64,000 nt of DNA from JBPOIC01 sp052034865 (GCA_052034865.1 JBPOIC010000024.1:7470-71469), one strand, 5' to 3'. Numbered from the stretch's first letter, positions 52,493-61,502 are shown. Program-made: numbers and translations. Notes: generated from the letters alone by a model not told the origin.

Positions 52493-53545
52493 ATGAAAAA
52501 ATTCATTCTACGTAGGCCACTGTCTTTCGCCATCCCTGCCCTCGTTTTTTTTCTCTTCCCATTTGTTTCTGATGCCCTGATCGGTCCGATTGGCGGTCTC
52601 ACTTTTACCTGTGCCATAAACAATACGACTCAATTTCTTCCTTGTAATGACGGAAACTCAAATACCTTTCATGACAAATGCACAACCAGTGGTGGAATGT
52701 ATTACAATATCTGCATTGGAACTCCCAATATCTGTGGGGATGGCCATGTCTTTAATCAGGAAACCTGCGACGATGGAAATACAGTTTCAGGCGATGGCTG
52801 TAATTCTACCTGCCTCGTAGAGGCTGGTTATAGCTGTACGGGAGATGTCAACACCCCTAGCACCTGCTCGACCGTTTGTGGCGATGGTATTATCTCAGCA
52901 AATGAAGCCTGTGATGATGGAGATACCAACTCAGGGGACGGATGCTCTGCCACCTGTCAGCCAGAAGATGGATATGTTTGCACAGGTGCTCCCAGTGTTT
53001 GCACCAGCACAGCAACCTGTGGCGATGGCACCAAAGAGGCTCCTGAAGCCTGTGACGATGGAAACACCACGGCAGGAGATGGTTGTTCTGCCACCTGTGC
53101 CGCAGAAGGTGGCTACGATTGTTCTGGCGCTTCTTGCATCACTATCTGCGGAGATGGCGTCAAAACTGGAGCCGAAAAATGTGATGATCAAAACACAACC
53201 GCAGGAGATGGCTGTGACGTTGACTGCGCAAAAGTTGAAGACGGTTACACCTGTAGCGAAACCAATGGATTGAGCGCCTGCACCCAATCGGGCACTCCTC
53301 CTTCTGCACCTCCGCCTGAACAGGCAGATCCTAACGATGTGGCAGGTCCACAATCACCTGATGATCTTGACACACAATCTCCCGACTCGGACAATGTCCC
53401 TGTCTTTCCAGTTGATCTCTCCAATGGGGCGAGTGGAGGCTGCAACCTTACAGCAGGTCCAATATCCTCCTCCTTATCTTTGTTCGGATATTCACTGACG
53501 GGATTACTTTTTATCGGAATCGCTCGTTTGAGAAAAAAAGTCTAA
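52493..53545 (+). CDS. DUF4215 Cys-rich repeat surface protein with C-terminal anchor
   Basis: I start it at 52493, where AGGGAGGAG is well placed and a signal peptide follows (residues 1-28). The 350-residue product has four DUF4215 (Myxococcus Cys-rich) repeats at about 80-117, 127-166, 174-210 and 217-257. Each has CGDG, xxCDDGN and GDGC in this order, and a final YxC. A Pro/Asp-rich linker (PPSAPPPEQADPNDV) leads to SGGCNLTAGP at about 314, a membrane helix (about 323-344) and RLRKKV at the end. That Cys-helix-basic end resembles MYXO-CTERM-type sorting tails, so the protein may be tethered outside the cell. Function is unknown. Confidence 0.85.
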   Translation: MKKFILRRPLSFAIPALVFFLFPFVSDALIGPIGGLTFTCAINNTTQFLPCNDGNSNTFHDKCTTSGGMYYNICIGTPNICGDGHVFNQETCDDGNTVSGDGCNSTCLVEAGYSCTGDVNTPSTCSTVCGDGIISANEACDDGDTNSGDGCSATCQPEDGYVCTGAPSVCTSTATCGDGTKEAPEACDDGNTTAGDGCSATCAAEGGYDCSGASCITICGDGVKTGAEKCDDQNTTAGDGCDVDCAKVEDGYTCSETNGLSACTQSGTPPSAPPPEQADPNDVAGPQSPDDLDTQSPDSDNVPVFPVDLSNGASGGCNLTAGPISSSLSLFGYSLTGLLFIGIARLRKKV

Positions 53546-53584
53546 GACTCTCTGGCAAATTAAAAACCTGATTACTTCCGACCC

Positions 53585-53619
53585 AAAAACCCTCACATCC
53601 CCTGTGAGGGTTTTTTTTT
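53585..53619 (+). terminator. Rho-independent terminator after the DUF4215 gene
   Basis: An eight-pair stem CCCTCACA (53590-53597) with TGTGAGGG (53603-53610), a TCCCC loop and a run of nine T. AAAAA precedes the stem, so it may act on both strands. Confidence 0.92.
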
Positions 53620-53684
53620 GGCTTGTAAGCATTTCAGGTTTCATTGCGGAAAACACGAGTGGCAAGTCGTCCGTAAACCTTATC

Positions 53685-53711
53685 GTAGGGCTTATTGCAA
53701 TAACCCCCTAC
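53685..53711. repeat. Palindrome of the GTAGGGG family
   Basis: GTAGGG and CCCTAC ends enclose the perfect 12-bp inner palindrome TTATTG/CAATAA, with small bulges. It lies between the DUF4215 terminator and metH. Confidence 0.55.
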
Positions 53712-53778
53712 CATTTGGTCGCAGGGAGCGGGTGAACGAGGAATGCTGCCAGGGAGAGGAAGGAAATCAACCGAAAGA

Positions 53779-56700
53779 TCAGGAAGAAGCGCTAAAATAC
53801 TTCGCCTGAGGATGATGAAAGACAAAAGCCGAGACGCTTGCCTCAGGCTCCATCATGAATCCTTCGGTGAGATGAACTTCAATCTCTTCTGGACGAAGTA
53901 GCTTAAACAGATTGGCCTGATCTTCCAGGCGAGGACACGCCGGATATCCAGGAGAGTAGCGTTTGCCGCGATATTTGGCCTGAAAACGATCCATCATCTG
54001 CATTTGAGGATCATCCGGAAATCCCCACATGTTTCGGATTTTTCCATGGAGGTATTCTGCGTATGCCTCCGCTGTTTCCAAAGCAAGCGCCTGCAAGGCA
54101 AAGGATTTTAAGAATTTTCCTTCCTGTTTCCATTTTTCTGCCAGCTCTCGAATCCCTTCCCCGGCACTCACGACAAATAGACAGACATTATCGATCGGCT
54201 GAAGTCCTGGAGCCGTATAGTCTGACAGGCAAAGATGGGGGGCTTCAGGTTGGCGTGGAAAATCAAGCGTCGTGAGCAAAGAGCCCTGGGTATCGTAAAG
54301 CTGAAGCGAGTTTTCATGGCTCGTGGCTTTAAAATACTGATAGATCGCCACGGGTTTCATCAGTCCCTGACGGCAGTAGGCTTTGACCTCTTCGACAGTT
54401 TGAAAAACCTCCAAAGCCTTTTTGCCTTCTTCATCCAGAAATTGAGGGGTCTTTTTAAATTCCTGAAGTTGTTTGATGGATTTTCCCTTAAGTCCCAAAT
54501 GGCGGCCATAGAGCATGAGCGGATTGATGAACGGCCAAAGGTGGTCGAGAGGCACATTGCGAATCACATGCCGATCAAAATCGGGAGGAGAGGGAATTTC
54601 CGACGTATTTAAAATCTGAACCTCGGAGGAGCGCGCCTTCACAACCTCCGTCTTTTTCTGAACACCCAAGCCAGATTCTTGAGCTTTTGCCGCCTGCCGT
54701 GCTTTCAAAGCAGCCTTCAACTCTTTCAGTCCTTCGGGATCACGAATTTTTTTAGCCAACTCCAATCCATCCATGGCATCCGAGGCATAGGCCACCAATC
54801 CGGAATAAGCGGGGGCAATTTTGAAATCAGTAAAATTGCGCGACAGGGCCGCCCCACCTACCAAAATAGGCAAATAAATTCCGGCCTTGGTTAAATCCTC
54901 TGCTGTCAAAACCATTTGTTGTGCAGATTTAACGAGCAGTCCAGAAAGACCGAGCATATCTGGACAATGTTCCTTGATGGCAGCAATAATCTGTTCAGGA
55001 GGAATTTTGATTCCCAGGTTAATCACCTGAAATCCATTGTTACTGAGAATGATATCCACCAGATTTTTTCCGATATCGTGAACATCTCCTTTTACTGTCG
55101 CCAGCAAAACTTTTCCACGCACAGCCGTATCGGCTTTATCCATGTGCGGCTCCAGATGGGCCACCGCGGCTTTCATTGCTTCGGCACTCTGAAGAACCTC
55201 GGCAACAATCAGTTCATTTTTATTAAACAGACGCCCTACTTCATCCATTCCCTGCATGAGGGGGCCATTGATGATTTCTAAGGGTTTTAAATTTTTTAAG
55301 GCCTCGTCCAGATCGGCAGTCAAACCATCTTTGGATCCTTCGATGATATAGCGCTGGAGGCGTTGGTTGAGAGGAAGCGACTGCAGATCTTTTTTCACCT
55401 GAGGAGTTTTCTGGCGAAAGTAATTGGCGAAGGCATTGACGGGATCGTCTCCCCGTTGAAAAAGAAGATCTTCAGCGAGTTTTTTTTCTTCGTCGGGAAT
55501 GGTGGGATAGCGCTCGAGTTTTTCAGCATTCACAATCGCAAGATCAAGACCAGCCTGAACACAGTGATAAAGATAAACTGAATTCAACACCTCGCGTCCG
55601 GCGGGTGGGAGACCGAACGAAACATTCGAAACGCCCAAAATGGTTTTGGTCAGCGGAAAAGCTTCTTTCACCAAACGAATGCCGGCGATAGTTTCCTGAG
55701 CGGAGTTGGCATAGTTCGCATCCCCCGTTCCGATTGGAAAAACCAGACAGTCCCAATAAATATCTTCCGGTTTCATCCCGTATTTTTCAGTCAAAAGCTG
55801 GTAGCTACGCATTGCAATTTCCAGTTTACGCTCGCGCGTAACCGCCATCCCCTGCACTTTATCTTCATCGATCATACCCACCACCAAAGCTGCACCAAAC
55901 TTTTTTGCCATGGGAATGACTTTTTCAAATCGCTCTTCGCCTTCTTCCAGATTGATCGAATTGAGAATCGCTTTTCCTTGAGAATACGGAAGGGCCTTTT
56001 CAAAAACTTCTGGATCGGTGGAATCGATCATCAAAGGTGCGCGGATTTTTTTAATGAGATGCTCCAAAAACCGGGTCATATCTGTCAGCTCATCCCGATC
56101 CGGATCTGCCATACAAACATCGATGATCTGCGCCCCTTTCTTCACCTGGGCGCGCCCGATCTCGCTGGCTTCTTCGTACTTTCCTTCAGCGATCAGTTGT
56201 TTGAACTTGCGACTTCCAATGACGTTCGTGCGCTCACCCACTAGAACCGGACGCATCTCGGGTGTGATTTCCAGATAATCAATTCCGGAAAGAAAAGAAC
56301 GGGATTGCGATCTGGAAACGCGCGGTTTTTTTCCTTTTACCATCTCACTCAGCGCGCGAATGTGTGGGGCCGTGGTTCCGCAACAACCGCCCACGAGATT
56401 GATCCATCCCGCCTGAATAAAGCGATCGAGCACACGCGCAATCATTTCGGGAGTTTCTAGATATTTTCCATTTTCATCAGGAAGCCCTGCGTTGGGAACA
56501 CAGGCCACACGAGTTGTGGTGAAGGAGGAAAGAGTGCGGATATGATCTGTCATGAACTCTGGACCAGTGGCACAATTCAAACCCAGGTAGAGAAGATCAA
56601 CGTGCGCCAAAGAAGCGGCAAGGGCTTCGATGGACTGACCTGCGAGAAGGGTGCCCATCGGCTCGATGGTAACCGAAACAGCAATCGGCAAAGAATCGGA

Positions 56701-57267
56701 GACTTCACTTAAAAATTTTTGAATCCCTAAAATTCCCGCCTTGATATTGCGCGTGTCCTGGCATGTTTCCAAAAGAAAATAATCAACGCCCCCCTCATAA
56801 AGCCCTTTGGCCTGAAGGTAGAAGTTATCAATTAATCCATCGAAGGTGATTCCTCCCGTCACCGAGAGAGCCTTGGTGGTTGGGCCCATCGAACCTGCCA
56901 CAAAGCGGATTTTTTCTGGAGTGGAAAACGCATCTGCTACTTCGCGTGCCAGGCGAGCCCCTTCAAAACTGATCTGGCTGGCCTTTTCTGAAAGGCCGTA
57001 TTCTCCCAGGACAAGAGGGGTGGATCCAAACGTATTGGTTTCGAGAATGTCTGCCCCAGCTTCCAAATAAGAAGCATGCACAGAGCGGATGATGTCAGGT
57101 CGGGTGAGAATCAGGTTTTCATTGCAACCTTCAAGGTCCACTCCTCCAAAATCCTGAGCAGTGAGATTTTTTTCTTGCAAGGCTGTACCCATGGCTCCAT
57201 CCAAAACCAGGATGCGTTGGCTTAAGGCCTCAATGAGCTGTTGCACGCGCTTCAAACGTTGACTCAC
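53779..57267 (-). CDS. metH: Cobalamin-dependent methionine synthase
   Basis: MetH transfers a methyl group from methyltetrahydrofolate to homocysteine through cobalamin. The 1162-residue product holds all four modules in order. The homocysteine domain carries zinc cysteines near 230 (GLNCATG) and 292 (GGCCGTT). The folate domain is near 330-600 (VGERTNVIGSRKFKQL). The B12 cap and binding domain has the base-off ligand in KGDVHDIGKN near 727. The C-terminal AdoMet activation domain has RYSPGYPACPRLEDQ near 1105. The full set means reactivation is built in. No cobalamin riboswitch is visible upstream. A DUF2059 gene lies 48 bp upstream on the same strand. Confidence 0.96.
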   Translation of the reverse strand: MSQRLKRVQQLIEALSQRILVLDGAMGTALQEKNLTAQDFGGVDLEGCNENLILTRPDIIRSVHASYLEAGADILETNTFGSTPLVLGEYGLSEKASQISFEGARLAREVADAFSTPEKIRFVAGSMGPTTKALSVTGGITFDGLIDNFYLQAKGLYEGGVDYFLLETCQDTRNIKAGILGIQKFLSEVSDSLPIAVSVTIEPMGTLLAGQSIEALAASLAHVDLLYLGLNCATGPEFMTDHIRTLSSFTTTRVACVPNAGLPDENGKYLETPEMIARVLDRFIQAGWINLVGGCCGTTAPHIRALSEMVKGKKPRVSRSQSRSFLSGIDYLEITPEMRPVLVGERTNVIGSRKFKQLIAEGKYEEASEIGRAQVKKGAQIIDVCMADPDRDELTDMTRFLEHLIKKIRAPLMIDSTDPEVFEKALPYSQGKAILNSINLEEGEERFEKVIPMAKKFGAALVVGMIDEDKVQGMAVTRERKLEIAMRSYQLLTEKYGMKPEDIYWDCLVFPIGTGDANYANSAQETIAGIRLVKEAFPLTKTILGVSNVSFGLPPAGREVLNSVYLYHCVQAGLDLAIVNAEKLERYPTIPDEEKKLAEDLLFQRGDDPVNAFANYFRQKTPQVKKDLQSLPLNQRLQRYIIEGSKDGLTADLDEALKNLKPLEIINGPLMQGMDEVGRLFNKNELIVAEVLQSAEAMKAAVAHLEPHMDKADTAVRGKVLLATVKGDVHDIGKNLVDIILSNNGFQVINLGIKIPPEQIIAAIKEHCPDMLGLSGLLVKSAQQMVLTAEDLTKAGIYLPILVGGAALSRNFTDFKIAPAYSGLVAYASDAMDGLELAKKIRDPEGLKELKAALKARQAAKAQESGLGVQKKTEVVKARSSEVQILNTSEIPSPPDFDRHVIRNVPLDHLWPFINPLMLYGRHLGLKGKSIKQLQEFKKTPQFLDEEGKKALEVFQTVEEVKAYCRQGLMKPVAIYQYFKATSHENSLQLYDTQGSLLTTLDFPRQPEAPHLCLSDYTAPGLQPIDNVCLFVVSAGEGIRELAEKWKQEGKFLKSFALQALALETAEAYAEYLHGKIRNMWGFPDDPQMQMMDRFQAKYRGKRYSPGYPACPRLEDQANLFKLLRPEEIEVHLTEGFMMEPEASVSAFVFHHPQAKYFSASS

Positions 57268-57314
57268 GAAAACTTCCTTTCTGTTCGAATTATCTGTAAT
57301 TGAGAACCTATCTC

Positions 57315-57755
57315 TTACTTAACCTTGCTCGCCTTCTCTATCACCTTTTTCCCAAGTTCCTGACCCCACTGCTGACCCACGGCAATACTCTCCTGCATGA
57401 TCTGAGGCATTTGCTGAATCGTCTTTTTGCCCACAGGGGAATTATAAAACTGGATAATCTGCCGAAGATCTTCTTCGGTGAAATGTTTTTTATAAATGGG
57501 AACAACCAGAGCTGTCATCTGATCCGGGTTCACTTCCTTCATAAAATCGGTCCAGAAAGATTCAGGAACCTGGGGCGTCATTTTTTTTAAGGAAGGCATC
57601 ATCTGTTGCATCATCTGCTTTCCCATTTCCGAAGCCCCAGTGACCTTCATCAGCTCCAGGACCGTTTGATCCGTCGCAGGAGTTTGTGCGTGAGCAAAAG
57701 AAATACTAAGCGTTAAAAAAAGAACGGATGCGATCCAGCTGATTTTTTTAAACAT
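57315..57755 (-). CDS. DUF2059 exported protein
   Basis: I start it at 57755, because AAAGGAG lies 6 bp upstream and the product then begins with a signal peptide (FKKISWIASVLFLTLSI, ending SFAHAQ). The 146-residue protein has the DUF2059 pattern in its C-terminal half: FYNSPVGKKTIQQMPQIMQES, with the preceding FTEEDLRQIIQF, and helical segments rich in Met and Gln before it. Members are exported alpha-helical proteins of unknown role. The gene ends 48 bp before metH on the same strand. Confidence 0.85.
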   Translation of the reverse strand: MFKKISWIASVLFLTLSISFAHAQTPATDQTVLELMKVTGASEMGKQMMQQMMPSLKKMTPQVPESFWTDFMKEVNPDQMTALVVPIYKKHFTEEDLRQIIQFYNSPVGKKTIQQMPQIMQESIAVGQQWGQELGKKVIEKASKVK

Positions 57756-57832
57756 AAAGATCTCCTTTTGATTTGCGTGAAAAATTTGATTTTGTGGCAA
57801 ATGAGTTTCTGGATTCTGATTGTTTTAATTCC

Positions 57833-57900
57833 TCTCTTTTAGAGGAGAGGCCGTCCGGGCGGGGTGGTCCTGCCGAGAAATTGAATTCAAGGTTTTCCTT
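57833..57900. repeat. Intergenic repeat remnant with hairpin
   Basis: CCTCTC and GAGAGG form a hairpin at about 57833-57852, followed by GAATTCAAGGTTTTCC and TTCTG (57881-57904), the sequence found at 9070 in similar company. It belongs to the dispersed repeat group of the window. Confidence 0.45.
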
Positions 57901-57927
57901 CTGAATTGTGCATCCTATCTTATTTCC

Positions 57928-58191
57928 CTATCTTCTTCCCTCCCGCCAGTACTCCAGAATCTCACAAACCTTTTCATCGACCCATCCTTTTTCCACCTCA
58001 ATTCCCAAAGGCTGGTGCAGAATTTTCTCTAGCTCTTCTTTTGAAATGCCGTGCTGCAAAGAGGAAAGAATTCGATGAATGAGGCTGTCATATTCTTCTT
58101 CCGGACTGGATGGAAGTAGATCTTCTTTTCTTAAGATTTTTCTTAAGCTTTTGATGTCGTGGCGAAAGCTCCTGGAGTGGGGATGAGACAT
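57928..58191 (-). CDS. Small uncharacterised helical protein
   Basis: The 87-residue product is charged and mostly helical, with no signal or membrane segment. It opens MSHPHSRSFRHDIKSLRKIL, has an acidic middle (PEEEYDSLIHRIL), and ends EKVCEILEYWREGRR. I recognise no family with confidence. It runs on the same strand, 36 bp downstream of the TolA-like gene, and could be the last gene of the tolQRA operon. Confidence 0.5.
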   Translation of the reverse strand: MSHPHSRSFRHDIKSLRKILRKEDLLPSSPEEEYDSLIHRILSSLQHGISKEELEKILHQPLGIEVEKGWVDEKVCEILEYWREGRR

Positions 58192-58227
58192 AAATTTTTC
58201 AAGAGGGCAGCCATCAAGATCAAACTT

Positions 58228-59070
58228 CTATTTCCCGAATTGCACGACAAACGTCTCGCGCAAGGCCGCTTCACAGTTGGTGGGTGGGGCAGGAACGGCA
58301 CCCATCCTGTCGATTGCCTGCTGGGCCGAGGTGTCGAGGGCCTGGTTGCCGGATTTTTGCAGCCAGCGAACAGAGGTGATTTGGCCGGAAGATCCGATCA
58401 TGAATGAAATCTTTGGAGGACGCGGGGGTTTTTCAGCAAGAGAAGGTGGCTTCCAGTTCCCCAATGCCCTTTGCTTAATCCTCACTCGATAAGAGCCGCA
58501 TTCGGAATTGGAGCCTCCTACACTTCCCGTGGCACTGCCGCCATTGCCTCCTCCGGATCTTCCTTGTGTGTTTGCTGCGGCCTGTTCATTTTTCAAGTCG
58601 GAGTTGATTCTCGCCAAGGCATCCATCATTTTCAGATCATTCGCCGAGGGCGTTTTCGGGCCGGGTTTTGCCGTAGGAGTGTTGATAGGTTTCTGGGGTT
58701 TTTCTGGTGTGGGTTTGGGCTTATCCTTTTTATCGTTTCTGTTGTGAATGACGATGTCTTTCGGATTTACCGTCGGTGTCGTTTTGACTGTCGGAGTTTT
58801 GGGAGGTTCCGGTTTAACAGGAGGCGGCTCAGGTTTGATGTCATTTCCCTGGGGAGTTTCATTATTTCCAGGATTTTGCGCTGGACCTGCCTCGTGGATG
58901 GGTTCGGATCCCAGGCGCACCCATGTCACTTGTGTTTCGGGGGGAGGGGGAAGGGGATTTAAAGTCCTTAAAACCAGAAAGCCGACAAAAACCCACACGT
59001 GCAGCGCGAGCGAAGCAATGATGAAAAAAAGAAAATTCTGTTTTGAATCGGAAGATGAAGGGGATTTCAT
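58228..59070 (-). CDS. TolA/TonB-like energy-transducing protein
   Basis: The 280-residue product (from the ATG at 59070) has one N-terminal membrane helix (FLFFIIASLALHVWVFVGFLVL). A long Pro/Lys/Thr-rich periplasmic spacer follows, with many EPPPVKPEPPK and KPTPEKPQKP units (about 65-165), then a TonB/TolA-like C-terminal domain (CGSYRVRIKQRALGNWKPP then IGSSGQITSVRWLQKSGNQALDTSAQQAIDRMGAVPAP). Cys residues flank that domain. A TTG at 59100 overlapping the tolR stop is another possible start. Gene order tolQ-tolR-tolA-like favours a role in the Tol system, with TolB encoded at 4.1 kb. A TonB role is less likely but not excluded. Confidence 0.82.
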   Translation of the reverse strand: MKSPSSSDSKQNFLFFIIASLALHVWVFVGFLVLRTLNPLPPPPETQVTWVRLGSEPIHEAGPAQNPGNNETPQGNDIKPEPPPVKPEPPKTPTVKTTPTVNPKDIVIHNRNDKKDKPKPTPEKPQKPINTPTAKPGPKTPSANDLKMMDALARINSDLKNEQAAANTQGRSGGGNGGSATGSVGGSNSECGSYRVRIKQRALGNWKPPSLAEKPPRPPKISFMIGSSGQITSVRWLQKSGNQALDTSAQQAIDRMGAVPAPPTNCEAALRETFVVQFGK

Positions 59071-59096
59071 GAAACAGGTCTTCGCTGAGAGTAGAT

Positions 59097-59558
59097 TCAA
59101 GTTCCGGCGGGCAATTCGGTTGGTTGAGCTTCGGGCTCTGTCACCATGCCGATACGCTCCACGCCCGCATTTTTACAAGCGGCCATCACCTGAACGACAA
59201 GCCCGTAAGGGACGGATTTGTCGGCTCTCAAGAAAATCTCTTTTTTGGGTTTGTTGGCATAGAGCACCCCCAGTTTTTCGGTGAGCTGCTCGATCTTAAA
59301 GGCCTTCGTCTTATCACCCTGCAACGACAGGTTTCCATTTTTCGCCACCGTAAGAACGACATCCTGTTCACTGGTTTTGATTGATTGGGTCGTCGCTGTC
59401 GGCAGATCGACATCGATTCCTTCCATCATCAAAGGGGCGGTCACCATAAAAATGATGAGCAGGACGAGCATGACGTCTACCAAGGGCGTGATATTGATTT
59501 CCGCGAGCGTGGAAGGATTTCCACGTCGATTGCTTCCGGAAGAGGTTTGAAAGGCCAT
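59097..59558 (-). CDS. tolR: TolR/ExbD-type proton-channel subunit
   Basis: TolR is the single-span partner of TolQ in the proton-driven motor. The 153-residue product has the conserved NITPLVDVMLVLLIIFMVTAP at about residues 23-43. The Asp in it is the proton-binding residue. A periplasmic domain follows (VDLPTATTQSIKTSEQDVVLTV and EIFLRADKSVPYGLVVQVMAACKNAGV), typical of ExbD/TolR. Its start overlaps the tolQ stop by one base. ATG and length are normal. Confidence 0.92.
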   Translation of the reverse strand: MAFQTSSGSNRRGNPSTLAEINITPLVDVMLVLLIIFMVTAPLMMEGIDVDLPTATTQSIKTSEQDVVLTVAKNGNLSLQGDKTKAFKIEQLTEKLGVLYANKPKKEIFLRADKSVPYGLVVQVMAACKNAGVERIGMVTEPEAQPTELPAGT

Positions 59559-60274
59559 TAAAAATACTCCTTTTCAATCCGGTGCATGAGATCCATCGAA
59601 AAATCCTCGAGGGTTTTGCTTAAAATTTTAATCTTACTGACAAAGAAGTTGTAGGCAATGACAGCAGGAATCGCGGCGGCAAGTCCGATGGCTGTAGCAA
59701 TCAACGCCTCGGAAATATGAGGACCAACCACGGCTAGAGAAGTAGAGCCCGCGTTTCCGATTTTCCAGAAGGCGGTGAGAATTCCCCAAACGGTTCCGAA
59801 AAGTCCTATGAATGGGGATGCGGAGGCGGTCGTTGCCAAAAACGGAGTGAGTTGTTCCAATCGTGCAATTTCATCGCTTAAGCCGCGGTTGATCCCTCGC
59901 TGGATGTGATCGGCATTGAGGGCGGGAGTACGGGAAGGATCTTTTGCATAGGATTGGCGGTGGCGAATAATGTCGTAGACGCCTGAGCTAAAAATCATGT
60001 GGAGCGGGTTCGCGGTGTCGGAAAGGGGTTGGGTAAGCAGGGTGTCGATTCCGGGACTGTTTTCGAATTGGTTCAAAAACTGCTGGGAGCGTTTTTTGGC
60101 TTTGCTCAGCTGAAAGGCTTTATAGAGGATGATGGCCCACGAAATCACTGAAAAGGTGAGAAGGACCAGAAGGGTGAATTGAACGACAGGATCGGCGTGC
60201 AACATCTGTTGCAACACATCGGGCTCCCCAGGGGAAGCAGGGTTTGCTTGAAGCAGGATTCCAGGTAAAAACAT
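59558..60274 (-). CDS. tolQ: TolQ/ExbB-type proton-channel subunit
   Basis: TolQ forms the pentameric inner-membrane channel that powers the Tol system. The 238-residue product has three hydrophobic segments: near residues 32-54 (VVQFTLLVLLTFSVISWAIILY), 140-165 (LTPFLATTASASPFIGLFGTVWGILTAF) and 180-210 (ISEALIATAIGLAAAIPAVIAYNFF), with the conserved GLFGTVWGI and ATAIGLAAAIPAV. The N-terminus before the first helix is somewhat long. It is the first gene of tolQ-tolR-tolA-like and overlaps tolR by one base. Confidence 0.92.
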   Translation of the reverse strand: MFLPGILLQANPASPGEPDVLQQMLHADPVVQFTLLVLLTFSVISWAIILYKAFQLSKAKKRSQQFLNQFENSPGIDTLLTQPLSDTANPLHMIFSSGVYDIIRHRQSYAKDPSRTPALNADHIQRGINRGLSDEIARLEQLTPFLATTASASPFIGLFGTVWGILTAFWKIGNAGSTSLAVVGPHISEALIATAIGLAAAIPAVIAYNFFVSKIKILSKTLEDFSMDLMHRIEKEYF

Positions 60275-60441
60275 GCAGGCTCCTTAATGGATAAATACAG
60301 GACTTGAGTTCAAAAACATCCATCCGTGTAAAACTTTAATAATGGAAGTTTTATAAATGATTGGGGACGGATTTTAAGTTGCGAAACGGGGCGATCATAA
60401 TGATGGTTCTTTAAATGTCAATCGTGGTCTACTTCTCACTC

Positions 60442-60933
60442 CTACGGCTTCCCCTCCAACTCCACCTTTCCCGTCCCCTTACAATGCGGACAGCGCTCTT
60501 TTAAGTTGAAGGTTTTAAAAATCATTCGCGTATATTCTTCATGTTCATAATTGTGATCGGGGTAGCGAAGGTGGGCCAGTTCGTGGGCCAGGGTATCGAG
60601 CATGCGTGATTTGGGAAGACGAATGATTCGTTTGACCTTCAATTCTCCCTTTCGGTTCAGGTAAGTCACTTGAGTGTGGGTCGCGATCGAGATCACCTTG
60701 TTATGAAAATACACATTCCCGAACACGCGCATGATTTTTTGATGGGTAGGTTTAAAAGGACGAATCTGTTTAGGAAGGACCAGCGAAGGCATTTTGCGTT
60801 TGGCCTTAATGAGAAAGGAAAACATCCATCCCAATTGGGGAGAAATTTTTGAGCGCACGACAGGAATTTCTTTGGAAAGTCGTTTTTTTGCTCGAGGTGC
60901 TGAAGTCTTCTTTTTAATTTTATTCCGGGCCAT
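60442..60933 (-). CDS. SprT/YgjP-like zinc metalloprotease
   Basis: The 163-residue cytoplasmic product has a zincin motif near residues 113-131: TLAHELAHLRYPDHNYEHEEY, with H117, E118, H121 and a further His later as the likely third ligand. Upstream strands (VYFHNKVISIATHTQVTYLNRKGEL) fit the SprT/YgjP/WLM group. A short C-terminal zinc knuckle follows (RCPHCKGTG) with only one cysteine pair. The very basic N-terminus (ARNKIKKKTSAPRAKKRL) may contact nucleic acid. SprT-like proteases in other organisms repair DNA-protein crosslinks, but this substrate is unproven. It stands alone between tolQ and tRNA-Val. Confidence 0.7.
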   Translation of the reverse strand: MARNKIKKKTSAPRAKKRLSKEIPVVRSKISPQLGWMFSFLIKAKRKMPSLVLPKQIRPFKPTHQKIMRVFGNVYFHNKVISIATHTQVTYLNRKGELKVKRIIRLPKSRMLDTLAHELAHLRYPDHNYEHEEYTRMIFKTFNLKERCPHCKGTGKVELEGKP

Positions 60934-61266
60934 AAATCATCCTTGATACTTAATGCCGCCAGAGGAAGCTTGTCTCTCATCTCTTCTCGTGCCTGCGTTG
61001 AACGACCCCGTCCCATATCACCTGAAACCGAGCTATATCAATTATAAATACAAGTCTGCCTTCACAAATCCAGGCATCAAGCGAATCAGATCTCTGCCGC
61101 GACAGCAAACACAGTCTGATGGCTAATTTGCCGATGCAAAAACCTCGAATAATATTATTCCAACAGATCAGAAGCCGTAGCTCAAGTACAAGTCTAAAGA
61201 TGATGAAAAAACTAAGAATTATAAGGGGTTGTTAAAGGATGGTGTGATTTGATGAGAGTTAAGGAA
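60934..61266. other. Intergenic region near tRNA-Val
   Basis: I see no gene. Two TACAAGTCT words at about 61050 and 61190 are noted, but I see no duplicate of the tRNA 3-prime end, so no attachment site is supported. No clear terminator is found. Confidence 0.35.
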
Positions 61267-61340
61267 TAGGCGCGATCGGACTTGAACCGATGACCTCTGC
61301 CATGTGAGGGCAGCGCTCTAACCAGCTGAGCTACGCGCCT
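61267..61340 (-). tRNA. tRNA-Val (anticodon CAC)
   Basis: The minus strand reads as a full cloverleaf: acceptor AGGCGCG pairing with CGCGCCT, discriminator A, D-arm GCTCAGCTGGTTAGAGC, anticodon stem CTGCC/GGCAG around CTCACAT (anticodon CAC), T-loop TTCAAGT. Length is 74 nt with no encoded CCA. It decodes GUG. A promoter with a perfect -35 lies upstream. Confidence 0.96.
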
Positions 61341-61403
61341 AAAAATATTCAAACCTGGCTGGGGTATTTCTATGAGTGGGGATGAGGCCCCAAAGGTGGG
61401 TTG

Positions 61404-61432
61404 GGTGTAATGAGTTCGGGGTGGTATGTCAA
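61404..61432 (-). promoter_or_regulatory. Likely promoter of tRNA-Val
   Basis: On the minus strand TTGACA (61432-61427) matches the -35 consensus exactly. A spacer of 17 bp leads to TACACC (61409-61404), a moderate -10. Transcription would start about 57 bp before the mature tRNA. Confidence 0.45.
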
Positions 61433-61502
61433 CTTGATCGTGGATAAGAAGGATTAAGTGGACGATGGAGTCGCCAGACACCCGTGGAAAAATCCTTATT
61501 TA

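Noticed and set aside
57268..57314. Possible cobalamin riboswitch before metH
   Set aside because: Only 47 bases lie between metH and the DUF2059 gene, too few for a riboswitch, and no B12-box-like sequence is visible.
61040..61200. Possible attachment site of an integrated element at tRNA-Val
   Set aside because: The TACAAGTCT words share too few bases with the tRNA 3-prime end, and no integrase gene is present in the window.
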